This document shows positions 1-7,802 of a stretch of DNA of 17,634 nucleotides, piece after piece. Origin of the DNA: a bacterium (lineage in GTDB: Bacteria; Zhuqueibacterota; Zhuqueibacteria; Residuimicrobiales; Residuimicrobiaceae); assembly GCA_012523655.1 (NCBI GenBank), contig JAAYTV010000149.1:1-17634 (forward strand). Direction: 5' to 3'. A program made the position numbers and the translations under genes. A model generated the notes under the pieces. The model did not search any database and was not told the DNA's origin. It saw only the letters and a list, made by a program, of their open reading frames with translations. How positions within the stretch are numbered: position 1 is the stretch's first letter; each line of letters starts with the position of its first letter.

Positions 1-3000
1 CCCAGGCGTAGAGCTTGGACTGATTGGCCAGGGCCTCCATAGAGCGGAGCTCTTTAAACACAGTCAGGGGGATCGCCGCTGTGCTGCTGAGATAGATGCC
101 TTCGGCGCCGTTGTCAAAGAGCGCTGCGGCTGCGGCGCGCGCGGTCTCCTCCGCCATGGGCCGACCGCCCAGGGTAGCGCCTAAACTTGCGTACACCGGA
201 ATACGGTCACAGACCACTTTGAACTCCCAGACAGGGATCTCGGTCTCTGTGGATTGAAACGGGGCGACGGTGAGGAAATCAACCCCATCGAAGCGGCACC
301 AATCAGCCACCGCCAGGCCGGCAGCGGTGCAGCGCTGCAGAGTGGATGGAATGCGGGCAGAGAGCAGAATGGGACGGTTGCGCCGATCGCCGATCGCGCG
401 CGTCGTGGCGCGCGCGTGTTCGATAAAACGGTTCAAGATCACGCTGTTTTTCTCCTGCTTGGAAGCAAAGAGCGGATGACGACTGAAATCCAGTTCAATG
501 CCGTCCAGCGGATAACGTTCACACGCCTCCCGCAGCAAAGCGAGAAAATAATCGCGCACCTGGTCTACGGCGAAATTGAGCGCATAGGTCGAAGCGCCAT
601 CTTCTCCGGTCAGGCGATAAGCAGGATGTTGCTTCCAAAAAGCACTCAACAGCGGGCTGTTCGTTCGATCGATCTCCAATCGATCGTTCATGCTCAGAGA
701 GATCACCCCCTCCAGACCGCGCAGTCGCGCACGGCGCAAAAACAGCTCGATCGGGTCCTGTTGAGCCTGCAGCAGCCGATGCAGATTATCGCTGCACTTT
801 TTATGCATGGAATCGTTTTTCGACCGACGGAGAGCGAGATCGCTATAGGCAAAAACAGCAGCCGCCTGGCTGGGCCATGCCACATTCTGTCCCAAATGGG
901 CGGAAAGGACCAACGTGGTCACACCGGCATTGGCCGCCTCATCCGTGAGACGGTGGATGTCCTCGACAGTGACCGTATCCCGGCTGGATAAAAATTCCAT
1001 CAGATCCTGTCGATATAGGGAGCGCGGGCGTACGGCCGGTTCGTCCAATTGCTCCTGCACTTCGCTCCAGGACTGAAACACCTTATGGATGGGAATCGGC
1101 TCAAAGCCGAGCTGAAAAGCCGGGGATCCGGGTTGCAGGCGAAAATCATCATGATCGGGGTCGATGAACAGCGGATCAGCAATGAGCGAATGGCGATCCA
1201 TGCCGCGGTTCTGCCAGCCTGAAAGGCTCATCGTGTCAAAACGGATGGGCTGGTGTTGTGTCTGCCAGTAGAGATTATGGTCAAACAAGAAATGAAAATC
1301 GTCAAAGCGTCCCTCAAGCAGCTTGCCGCTGTTCCAATAGACGATGTTTTTCTCAAAAGAAAAGCTGGTGTGCTCCTCCCGGCGGGAGCGCTGGATCTGA
1401 AAGTCGCGGGCCTGGCAAAAGATATTATTGCGCACCACATTTTCTTTGCCATAGTGCTGATGAAAACCGCCGTGGGTGGTGCGGTAGACCAAATTTTCTT
1501 CCGCCAGAATATAGGTGCTGCCTTCATCAAAATAGATGCCCCAGCCGCCGTAACGTAGGCCGGCGATGTCGTGAAACGAATTCTGCCGAATGAGGGTGCC
1601 GGGCTGCGTGCCGAGCGTATAAATGCCGGCCATATCGCTGAGGATCGGTCCGTCGCCGTTGCTTAAAACACCGATATGATGCACATGGTTGAGCTCCACG
1701 CGGTTCGCGGCCGCCAGGGTCTCGCCGTATCCCCAAGTCCAGCCGATGGAGATGCCGGTGTAATAAAAATCATGAATATGATTATGGATGATGCGGTTGT
1801 TGTAGCTCTGCCCGATCCAGACGCCGACGGCGCTGTGAAACACTCGCCCGCCGTCATGAATATGACAGTCCAGGACCTCCTGGTCATGAGTCTGATCAGC
1901 CGAAGACCGCAGGATCGTCTCGCCGATCTTGACGCCGCCCGCGGCCAGATCGCCGATCTCGCAATGGCGAAGCCGGTTGTGGCTGCACGCCCGGGCCCAT
2001 TCGACGCCATACCCTCCTAAATGCAGCAAGCGGCATTTATTCAACTCTATGTACCGGCAGCCCTCGCCATAGACGGCGGCAGGCACGCCCACCGCCGCCT
2101 GCGGGAAACCGCCGACTTCCATGTCCGACCGGGCATGGCGCCAGGTGGATCTGAAATCCGCAGGGAAATACCATTCCGTATGGCTGAAGGTGATATTCTG
2201 CCAGCGCACATGCTGCACATAGCGGCCCGAATCAGGTTCTCCCTGCAAGTAAAGCAGACCGGTCAGTCGCGGTGCAATGACCTGCAGCGTGGCAGGATTC
2301 TCCCCCTCTTTGGGGATATAATAGAGCAGGCCCTTGTTGCGATCCAGATACCATTCCCCAGGCTGATCCAGAGCGCTGAAGGCGTTTTCGATATAGTATG
2401 GATCATTTTCATCCAGACGGAACAGCGATTGCTTGGAAAAATACAGCATTTGGCCGGCTTTATCAATCCGTTGAACCGGCAACCGTGACTCGACCCAGCG
2501 ATTCATCACCACAATTTCGTCGCCGGGTTGGAGGCCTGCCGGCACATCGCCGGCCGCATAGCCGAACTGGACATCCCCGTCGGACCACTGGCTCTGTTCG
2601 GATCGCTGCGCGAGCCGCTGCACCTGCAGATACCCCTGATTCGGATGGCGTGCAGGTCCATGGCGGACGCCATCGATCCACAGCTGATGAAAAGACCAAG
2701 CGCCGTTCTTGACCTCTTCGAGTTCCGCCACCCACATCAGACGTTTGTTGACCTGTTTCTTTTTCCAGCCCTTGATTACGCTGCCGCCGCTGAGTACGGG
2801 ATTTTCCTCCCCGTAGCTGCAAAAAGTAATGGGCGCCTCTTCCAGGCCCGAATCATCCGGTGTCAGAACAAGCGGACGCGAGAGGTAATAGACGCCGCCG
2901 CGAAGATAAACCGTGACCGGTTCCGCCGGCCGGCCGGCTCTCAGCGAACGTACAGAGGACAGCGCTTTCTCCACTGTCGCAAAAGGCTGTTCAAAGGAAC

Positions 3001-3112
3001 CGGGATTGGCGTCTGAACCATTAGGCGCCACATACAAGGAGGTTTCTGCAAACAGCCCCTGTCCCATGAGGATGCACAAGATTCCAGCCGACCATGCTTT
3101 GATGGGATTCAC
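1..3112 (-). CDS. Secreted GH141-like right-handed beta-helix protein fused to a TIM-barrel hydrolase-like region (3' end beyond window)
   Basis: One uninterrupted frame runs from a GTG at 3112 to the left edge: 1037 codons, no stop seen, so the C-terminus is missing. Residues 1-22 form a signal peptide ending near LFAE. Next comes LYVAPNGSDANPGSFEQPF, the usual opening of secreted parallel beta-helix enzymes, then blocks typical of GH141-like proteins: FHQLWIDGVRHGPARHPNQG, GEWYLDRNKGLLYYIP, and around residues 490-560 GIYTLGTQPG, GGWGIYFDEGS and GGFHQHYGKENVVRNNIF. From about residue 700 the fold changes to an alpha/beta region with YPLDGIELDFSRHP and GIYLSSTAAIPL, resembling TIM-barrel glycoside hydrolases or GHL families. 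The start overlaps the upstream hydrolase stop (GTGA), with AGAGGG eight bases before it, so the two genes are probably translationally coupled. The GH141 assignment rests on recognised motifs without a search. Known GH141 activities include fucosidase and xylanase; the substrate here is unknown. Confidence 0.8.
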   Translation of the reverse strand, partial: MNPIKAWSAGILCILMGQGLFAETSLYVAPNGSDANPGSFEQPFATVEKALSSVRSLRAGRPAEPVTVYLRGGVYYLSRPLVLTPDDSGLEEAPITFCSYGEENPVLSGGSVIKGWKKKQVNKRLMWVAELEEVKNGAWSFHQLWIDGVRHGPARHPNQGYLQVQRLAQRSEQSQWSDGDVQFGYAAGDVPAGLQPGDEIVVMNRWVESRLPVQRIDKAGQMLYFSKQSLFRLDENDPYYIENAFSALDQPGEWYLDRNKGLLYYIPKEGENPATLQVIAPRLTGLLYLQGEPDSGRYVQHVRWQNITFSHTEWYFPADFRSTWRHARSDMEVGGFPQAAVGVPAAVYGEGCRYIELNKCRLLHLGGYGVEWARACSHNRLRHCEIGDLAAGGVKIGETILRSSADQTHDQEVLDCHIHDGGRVFHSAVGVWIGQSYNNRIIHNHIHDFYYTGISIGWTWGYGETLAAANRVELNHVHHIGVLSNGDGPILSDMAGIYTLGTQPGTLIRQNSFHDIAGLRYGGWGIYFDEGSTYILAEENLVYRTTHGGFHQHYGKENVVRNNIFCQARDFQIQRSRREEHTSFSFEKNIVYWNSGKLLEGRFDDFHFLFDHNLYWQTQHQPIRFDTMSLSGWQNRGMDRHSLIADPLFIDPDHDDFRLQPGSPAFQLGFEPIPIHKVFQSWSEVQEQLDEPAVRPRSLYRQDLMEFLSSRDTVTVEDIHRLTDEAANAGVTTLVLSAHLGQNVAWPSQAAAVFAYSDLALRRSKNDSMHKKCSDNLHRLLQAQQDPIELFLRRARLRGLEGVISLSMNDRLEIDRTNSPLLSAFWKQHPAYRLTGEDGASTYALNFAVDQVRDYFLALLREACERYPLDGIELDFSRHPLFASKQEKNSVILNRFIEHARATTRAIGDRRNRPILLSARIPSTLQRCTAAGLAVADWCRFDGVDFLTVAPFQSTETEIPVWEFKVVCDRIPVYASLGATLGGRPMAEETARAAAAALFDNGAEGIYLSSTAAIPLTVFKELRSMEALANQSKLYAW

Positions 3113-3909
3113 GCTCCAGTCCCTCTTGTTTTCTGTTCGCGCATAATGCGCCACTGCCGACCGATAAACTCGCGATTGCTGCTGCGTCGTCCCACCCGCT
3201 CGATGACGCTGGTTGGATTCAGCAGAGCGGCGCGCAGCGATGCAACCGGCCGGTCATTCTGCCATGCAGTCTGCATGCGGCAGGCATAGCGGCCGATCTG
3301 TTTTTCTTCGCCGCTGAACGGCAAGGGATCAGAACCTGCCAGAATATGAAATCCCGACCGGTGCGCGCTCCGCATCAAACGAGGCGTGCTCCAGAGCAGC
3401 GGCCGCATGGTCGTATCGCCGATGAGCAATTCATCAGGGTGGAATCGCTGCAATAAAGCGCCCACCACCTTTCCACGGCTGAACAGCCATTTGCCGGGCG
3501 CCCAGTTCAACGCCGGCACTCCACCGGCCTGATGGACGCGGTCGACGATCTCTGCAGCCGCGTATTGCCGGTCCGGCAGGTATAAAGTGCAAGCCAGGGC
3601 GCAGACCTCCAGCAATTCCCGGCTGACAATCTGACGGCCGGCAATTAGAAAAAGTGTCTCTTCGGCCGGCGAGGTGATCTTGACCGCCGGCCCCTCAGCC
3701 AGACGATCCAGCAAATACCCTGCAGGCAGCCGGTCCACAGCCAATTCCTCGAAAAACCGGCAATCGGATCGTTCGGCCAACAGAAGCAGCTTTGGGCCCG
3801 CCATTTCATGGCTCAGGGCGGCGAAATTACGCCACACATGGGCGAATGCCTCCTTGAGATCGAACTGGGGATAGAAGTGAACGTGCGCGTCAAAAAGAAT
3901 CGGCTCCAT
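3109..3909 (-). CDS. Uncharacterised amidohydrolase/PHP-like metal-dependent hydrolase
   Basis: This 266-residue cytoplasmic protein has no signal peptide. It opens with FDAHVHFYP (His9 and His11), the metal-binding HxH that starts the barrel in amidohydrolase and PHP superfamilies. Further conserved-looking blocks are PALNWAPGKW (132-141), LLIGDTTMRP (161-170) and LAGSDPLPFSGEE (190-202), where Asp194 is a likely metal ligand. I have the impression that the last block marks a widespread family of unknown function, but this is from memory. The ATG at 3909 is preceded by AAGG at a sensible distance and by a good promoter. Its TGA stop overlaps the GTG start of the beta-helix gene. The pairing suggests processing of a product of that enzyme or a shared regulon, but sequence alone does not give a substrate. 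Confidence 0.75.
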   Translation of the reverse strand: MEPILFDAHVHFYPQFDLKEAFAHVWRNFAALSHEMAGPKLLLLAERSDCRFFEELAVDRLPAGYLLDRLAEGPAVKITSPAEETLFLIAGRQIVSRELLEVCALACTLYLPDRQYAAAEIVDRVHQAGGVPALNWAPGKWLFSRGKVVGALLQRFHPDELLIGDTTMRPLLWSTPRLMRSAHRSGFHILAGSDPLPFSGEEKQIGRYACRMQTAWQNDRPVASLRAALLNPTSVIERVGRRSSNREFIGRQWRIMREQKTRGTGA

Positions 3910-3952
3910 CTCTTACCTTAGAGTAGTGTAAACGAACACCTGTCGATTGAAC

Positions 3953-3981
3953 AATATAGAAAGCCAAGGGCAATTAATCAA
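3953..3981 (-). promoter_or_regulatory. Sigma-70-type promoter for the hydrolase/beta-helix operon
   Basis: On the minus strand TTGATT (3981-3976) and TATATT (3958-3953) are separated by exactly 17 bases. This gives 4/6 and 5/6 matches to the housekeeping consensus. Transcription would start near 3946, about 37 bases before the ATG at 3909. The site sits directly downstream of the terminator of the preceding unit, as expected for a fresh transcription start. Confidence 0.6.
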
Positions 3982-3995
3982 CAGCAAATCACAGC

Positions 3996-4030
3996 AAAAA
4001 AAATGGGTGGTACCGAGATACCACCCATTT
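3996..4030 (-). terminator. Intrinsic terminator of the type IX cargo gene
   Basis: A perfect 12-base inverted repeat (arms 4001-4012 and 4019-4030, loop of six) is followed on the minus strand by a run of eight T (4003-3996, overlapping the end of the stem). It lies about 40 bases past the stop codon at 4071 and upstream of the next promoter. Confidence 0.9.
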
Positions 4031-4070
4031 GCCGTCACAAGGCGCCACGGCCGTTTCTTCCGGCTGGGAC

Positions 4071-5954
4071 TCATTGCAGTTTGATCATTTTACGCAGCTG
4101 CCGACCCTGGTCTGTCTGTAGACTTAGCAGGTAAACGCCGCCGGCAGCGGCCAGGCCTTGATCATCAGCGCCATCCCAGTGAAACCGGTAGAATCCCGGC
4201 TCATAGAAACCGCTTACCAGCGTTCTCACCTGCTGACCAATCATATTGTAAACGCACAGGGTGATTCGGCGTGGATCACCGGCTGGGATTTGAAAGCTGA
4301 ATTCGGTGGAGGGATTGAATGGATTCGGATAATTCTGCGACAGAATCAGAGAAGCCGGAGCAACCACCGTTACTGTGATGGCATTTGACAACTCTGCAGC
4401 GCCGTCCACGTCCACCTGCCTGAGCTGATAGCGATAAGACCCGGCCCTGGAGATGGGATCCTCAAAACCATACGCCAAGGCACGATTAGTAGTGCCGTTG
4501 CCTTTGACAAAACCGATGGTCTTCCACTCTCCCTCTTTGCCGTCCTGGCGCAGCACTTCAAAGCCATAATTGTTGGTTTCCGAGGCGGTGGTCCAATTCA
4601 GCGTGACCACGCCGTTTGCCGCACGGCCGCTGAAAGAGGCCAATTCCACCGGGATCACAAACGGCCGGGCGCTCACTACAAGCTGCAAGGGCTGATGGCG
4701 CTGATTCACCAGCGAGTCCACCAGAGGTGTAACGGTGTGGCTGCCGCCCAGATAAAAAGAGGTCTGATAGAAATGCAGTGTCCCGGTCAGTTTGTTCGTT
4801 TCGTCGGCAAGCAAAATGCCGCTGTCCCCATAGGAGGCTCCATCGCCGGTGTCCATCATGTCCACCGTGCTGTTGTCCTTATAATAGATCTCCTGGGTTG
4901 CTGCCGAGAAAAGAGTATCGATCATGGTCACGAGAGACCCGAAAGAACCCTGAATAAGCTGCCAATTGAGCAGCGTGGTGGAATAGGTTTTATTCACCGC
5001 GTCATTGACGCCGTTGATGACGATATCTGAATTATAGCGATTGTAATACTTCCAATTGTTCACGCTGCTGTTCAGATCCAACGACTGCCGCAGTGTATCA
5101 AGTCCATAGATCAAGCGCAGACTGTCCTGGGTGAGAATCGTGAGGCTGTGAAAGGGGTAATAGATGTTGTCCACCCTCAGCGGCGAGATCGGAAAGGTGC
5201 GCAAAAAACATTTGAAATCGAGGCGGCGAAAGGTGCGGATCCGGCCGGATTTTGATGTCAGCAGCGAATCGATCAAAGCCGTGTCCTCAGTTTCAGAGTA
5301 AAGATAGGCGCCGGTGCCATAGAATTTTCCGTGATAGCGAATTTTCCAGCGATCGAGAATGTCCACGCTCTGGGCGGCGCCGTTGCGCAATGCCAGATAA
5401 TCCGGAATGGCATCGCTGTTATGTCCGAGGGTGTAGCCTTTCGCCTTGATGGTATCGTTGGCAGCGCCGGCCGGCGCCGGCACATAGCTCATATATCCTT
5501 TTACCGCTGGATCGATCACCAGGGTCGAAGAGCGGTAGAGATAGACATAGCCGATCCGGTTCGGGCTCAGGGAAGTGTTGATCGCTTTGATTTGATAGCG
5601 CTGGTACGTCATGGACTCGGAATCTGCGATCCACTGGTGGTCCGCCGCACTGTCCCCCATATCAGCGGCCATGAAGCAGATTTCGTCCTGCGCGTTGAGA
5701 AGCGTATTGCCGATGCCGAAAAAGGTCCCATCATCCTTTTCATCGATTTGAAAGGCGATCTGCTTCCACAAGCCGTTGACAAAGCTGTAGACAAATAGCT
5801 CCTGCACCGGAGCGTTGAGGAACAAGGTCACCTCGCTGCCCGTGACCACGACCGGCTCATAGGGCCGTGCAAGGTCCACGGTGCAGGGTGAAGGATGATT
5901 CAAAACCATCAATAAAACTGCAGCGCCCATTGATGCCGTGCGCAAAAGTCTCAT
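4071..5954 (-). CDS. Secreted protein with C-terminal type IX secretion sorting domain
   Basis: The protein has 627 residues from the ATG at 5954, chosen because GAGGAGG lies six bases before it; an upstream in-frame start at 5984 would put extra charged residues before the signal peptide. Residues 1-25 are a signal peptide (MRLLRTASMGAAVLLMVLN...). The long N-terminal part (about 30-440) contains PVQELFVYSFVNGLWKQIAFQIDE and is otherwise unrecognised. A fibronectin/immunoglobulin-like domain follows at about 440-530 (GVVTLNWTTASETNNYGFEVLR). The last 90 residues start with LSQNYPNPFNPST and end in GGVYLLSLQT...RKMIKLQ, the FlgD-like Por-secretion/type IX C-terminal sorting domain of FCB bacteria. 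Export by Sec then type IX secretion is therefore likely. It is a single-gene unit with its own terminator; a candidate sigma-54 promoter lies upstream. The function of the passenger region is not known. Confidence 0.88.
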   Translation of the reverse strand: MRLLRTASMGAAVLLMVLNHPSPCTVDLARPYEPVVVTGSEVTLFLNAPVQELFVYSFVNGLWKQIAFQIDEKDDGTFFGIGNTLLNAQDEICFMAADMGDSAADHQWIADSESMTYQRYQIKAINTSLSPNRIGYVYLYRSSTLVIDPAVKGYMSYVPAPAGAANDTIKAKGYTLGHNSDAIPDYLALRNGAAQSVDILDRWKIRYHGKFYGTGAYLYSETEDTALIDSLLTSKSGRIRTFRRLDFKCFLRTFPISPLRVDNIYYPFHSLTILTQDSLRLIYGLDTLRQSLDLNSSVNNWKYYNRYNSDIVINGVNDAVNKTYSTTLLNWQLIQGSFGSLVTMIDTLFSAATQEIYYKDNSTVDMMDTGDGASYGDSGILLADETNKLTGTLHFYQTSFYLGGSHTVTPLVDSLVNQRHQPLQLVVSARPFVIPVELASFSGRAANGVVTLNWTTASETNNYGFEVLRQDGKEGEWKTIGFVKGNGTTNRALAYGFEDPISRAGSYRYQLRQVDVDGAAELSNAITVTVVAPASLILSQNYPNPFNPSTEFSFQIPAGDPRRITLCVYNMIGQQVRTLVSGFYEPGFYRFHWDGADDQGLAAAGGVYLLSLQTDQGRQLRKMIKLQ

Positions 5955-6029
5955 ACTTTCCTCCTCAGGAAAGAGAAGAAACATTCATACTCGATAGGGC
6001 TGAAGCCGGTCCATAAGATAGGATTCATA

Positions 6030-6048
6030 CTTGCACGATTTATGCCAA
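6030..6048 (-). promoter_or_regulatory. Candidate sigma-54 (-24/-12) promoter for the type IX cargo gene
   Basis: The minus strand reads TTGGCATAAATCGTGCAAG from 6048 to 6030. The GG (6046-6045) and GC (6034-6033) are spaced as in the sigma-54 consensus TTGGCACG-N4-TTGC; TTGGCA matches fully and the -12 half is GTGCA instead of TTGCA. Transcription would start near 6021, giving a leader of about 67 bases to the ATG at 5954. No convincing -35/-10 pair was seen nearby. A single short match can occur by chance. Confidence 0.4.
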
Positions 6049-6197
6049 TTATTTGGCCAGCGCCTGCCATCCCCTTTACGCCCCAGTGCGCACAGGATCT
6101 GTTTTTAATAAAGTTAATGCCGCCCTAGGCCCGTGAAATCCTGGGTGGTTTTCTCAGCAAGGTCTTGTGCCGGGGAAATCTGTCGCAGGCAGAACCA

Positions 6198-6216
6198 ATG
6201 TATCAGAGCGATACAT
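6198..6216. repeat. Perfect 7-5-7 inverted repeat, possible regulator binding site
   Basis: ATGTATC and GATACAT flank a five-base centre (agagc). It stands in a 421-base gene-free stretch (5955-6375), about 150-170 bp upstream of the candidate sigma-54 promoter, which is the usual distance for an enhancer-binding-protein site. There is no T-run, so it is unlikely to be a terminator. Confidence 0.35.
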
Positions 6217-6261
6217 GGCACAAAGACAATATATTGCATTATACAAAATTTTGTTCATTTT

Positions 6262-6315
6262 TAAAAGAAAAATCACCGGCAGGATCGGGAGGACAAAATT
6301 AAGTGCACCGGTGAT
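6262..6315 (-). terminator. Probable intrinsic terminator after the small exported protein gene
   Basis: On the minus strand ATCACCGG (6315-6308) and CCGGTGAT (6279-6272) form a perfect 8-bp stem, followed by TTTTTCTTTT (6271-6262). The 28-base loop is long for a terminator. It lies about 60 bases past the stop at 6376. Confidence 0.55.
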
Positions 6316-6375
6316 GACACGAGATCGGTCCTGAAAGCTGAACAGAGGGGATGATGATGAAAAGCGAGAACGAAA

Positions 6376-6777
6376 TCAATGGACTCTGGGCGGAACATCT
6401 TCCGGACGGTGCTGAACCAAGGCGGTGAGTTTTTGTTTGATTCCGCGCAGCGGATAGACCGACTTCTGCGGACAATCGGTCTGATCGATCATGGCCAAAA
6501 AGATCCCCGCCTCCCGATCATTCAGTCTGATGTCCACGGTCATCAGGCTGTCGGAAGAAAGCGCCGCCTGTTTAACACCGGCATGGAGTTTGGCGGCCAA
6601 GGGCGCCAGCTTTTCGACATCACTGCCCGCGACCTGCGTCCGGTCGAACAGATTCGACAGGCTTTCCAGTTCGGTTCGGCTAAAGCCGACCGCAGGCTCT
6701 TTGGGTAGAAAATTCACGCTTAGGCTCAGAACAAACAACGAGCTCATCATGGCTAAAACCGACAACATTTTCAGCAT
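6376..6777 (-). CDS. Small exported or membrane-anchored protein of unknown function
   Basis: The protein has 133 residues from the ATG at 6777, preceded by AACGAGAGGAAAAGCTT with a GAGAGG ribosome site; an in-frame GTG start at 6804 is possible but has no visible ribosome site. Residues 1-22 (MLKMLSVLAMMSSLFVLSLSVN) are a signal peptide or anchor; no lipobox cysteine follows. The mature part is soluble, with a single cysteine in IDQTDCPQKS and alternating helix-like stretches (ELESLSNLFDRTQ, VEKLAPLAAKLHAGVKQAAL). I recognise no family. It is transcribed alone, with a terminator downstream and a possible sigma-54-like site upstream. Confidence 0.6.
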   Translation of the reverse strand: MLKMLSVLAMMSSLFVLSLSVNFLPKEPAVGFSRTELESLSNLFDRTQVAGSDVEKLAPLAAKLHAGVKQAALSSDSLMTVDIRLNDREAGIFLAMIDQTDCPQKSVYPLRGIKQKLTALVQHRPEDVPPRVH

Positions 6778-6810
6778 AAGCTTTTCCTCTCGTTTCAACA
6801 CCACAGCCTA

Positions 6811-6826
6811 TTCAAAAAACATGCCA
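6811..6826 (-). promoter_or_regulatory. Weak sigma-54-like element upstream of the small exported protein
   Basis: The minus strand reads TGGCATGTTTTTTGAA from 6826 to 6811. It matches TGGCA-N-G-N4-TTG of the -24/-12 consensus with correct spacing, but the -12 GC is GA, a mismatch at an important base. The predicted start near 6800 is about 24 bases from the ATG at 6777. Confidence 0.25.
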
Positions 6827-6964
6827 GTTTCAGCGCTATTTTACTTCATATTTTATTACAATTATGCATCTTAATTTCGAACCGTGCTGGACACTGTCCT
6901 GCAATTGGGACAAGGGTTGTTGCTGCACGCCACACTTTGACGGCGAACAGATCTGCAAGCCGAG

Positions 6965-7801
6965 CTAACGTAGTGCGTTCTCCAAAGCCGTAGCCTGATC
7001 CGTGCCGGCATCGCGATATTTGATGATCAAAGCACAATACAGGGATAACTGCTCACGGGCTGCATAGGCGTTAGAGAGAATCGGTCTGCTGCCCGCCACC
7101 ACCACAGCGTTCTCTGGAATCACCAGAGGTGCTTCGCGGCTTCCGCGCAGCACCTGTTCATGGATCAGATCAAAGACCGGTATCGAACGGGTGAGAATCG
7201 TGCCTGCGCCAAGGACAGCGCCGCGGCGGACGCGTGTACCTTCATAAACCCCGCAGTTGCCGCCCACCAGCACCTCATCCTCGATGATCACCGGCGATGC
7301 GCCGACCGGTTCGAGCACGCCGCCGATCTGGGCGGCTGCGCTGACATGCACCCGCCTGCCAATCTGGGCACAGGAGCCGATCAGTGCGTGAGAATCGATC
7401 ATACTGCCCTGATCGACATAAGCGCCGACGTTGATAAAAGCAGGCGGCATGATCACCACGCCCGGCGCCAGATAACAGCCGCTGCGCACACTGCTGCCGC
7501 CGGGCACCAGGCGCACCTGCTCGTCCAGTGACAATGGTCTCATCGGATAAGTGTGCTTGTCGAAAAAAGTCCATGCCGGCGTCGCCGGATATTCGCATAA
7601 CCGGCCCCAGCGAAAACCCAACAGAATGCCCTTTTTGACCCAGGCGTTCACCACCCAGTCATTGCCGTTGGGCTCCGCGGCGCGGATTAAGCCCTGGTTC
7701 AGTTGATCGAGAAAAAGGGGAAAGAGCTCGGCAAACTCGTGCGGCGCCGTCTCTGTATTCGCCTCATACCAGATTTCGATCCGGCTTTTCAGCGTGATCA
7801 T
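6965..7801 (-). CDS. dapD: 2,3,4,5-tetrahydropyridine-2,6-dicarboxylate N-succinyltransferase
   Basis: This cytoplasmic enzyme succinylates tetrahydrodipicolinate with succinyl-CoA, the step committing the pathway to the succinylase branch of diaminopimelate and lysine synthesis. It has 278 residues, the usual DapD length. The N-terminal helical domain contains NDWVVNAWVKKGILLGFRWG. From about residue 105 there are left-handed beta-helix hexapeptide turns: VVIMPPAFINVGAYVDQGSM, IGSCAQIGRRVHVSAAAQIG and the conserved GGVLEPVGASPVIIEDEVLVG. The ATG at 7801 follows the dapA stop after one base (TAAGATG), so the genes are translationally coupled. It is the last gene of the lysine operon; I found no strong terminator after it. 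Confidence 0.96.
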   Translation of the reverse strand: MITLKSRIEIWYEANTETAPHEFAELFPLFLDQLNQGLIRAAEPNGNDWVVNAWVKKGILLGFRWGRLCEYPATPAWTFFDKHTYPMRPLSLDEQVRLVPGGSSVRSGCYLAPGVVIMPPAFINVGAYVDQGSMIDSHALIGSCAQIGRRVHVSAAAQIGGVLEPVGASPVIIEDEVLVGGNCGVYEGTRVRRGAVLGAGTILTRSIPVFDLIHEQVLRGSREAPLVIPENAVVVAGSRPILSNAYAAREQLSLYCALIIKYRDAGTDQATALENALR

Positions 7802-7802
7802 C

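Noticed and set aside
254..991. Long plus-strand open frame of 245 codons
   Set aside because: It is antisense to the continuous beta-helix/TIM-barrel frame, has no recognisable motif and carries the low-complexity look of a reverse-strand shadow in GC-rich coding DNA.
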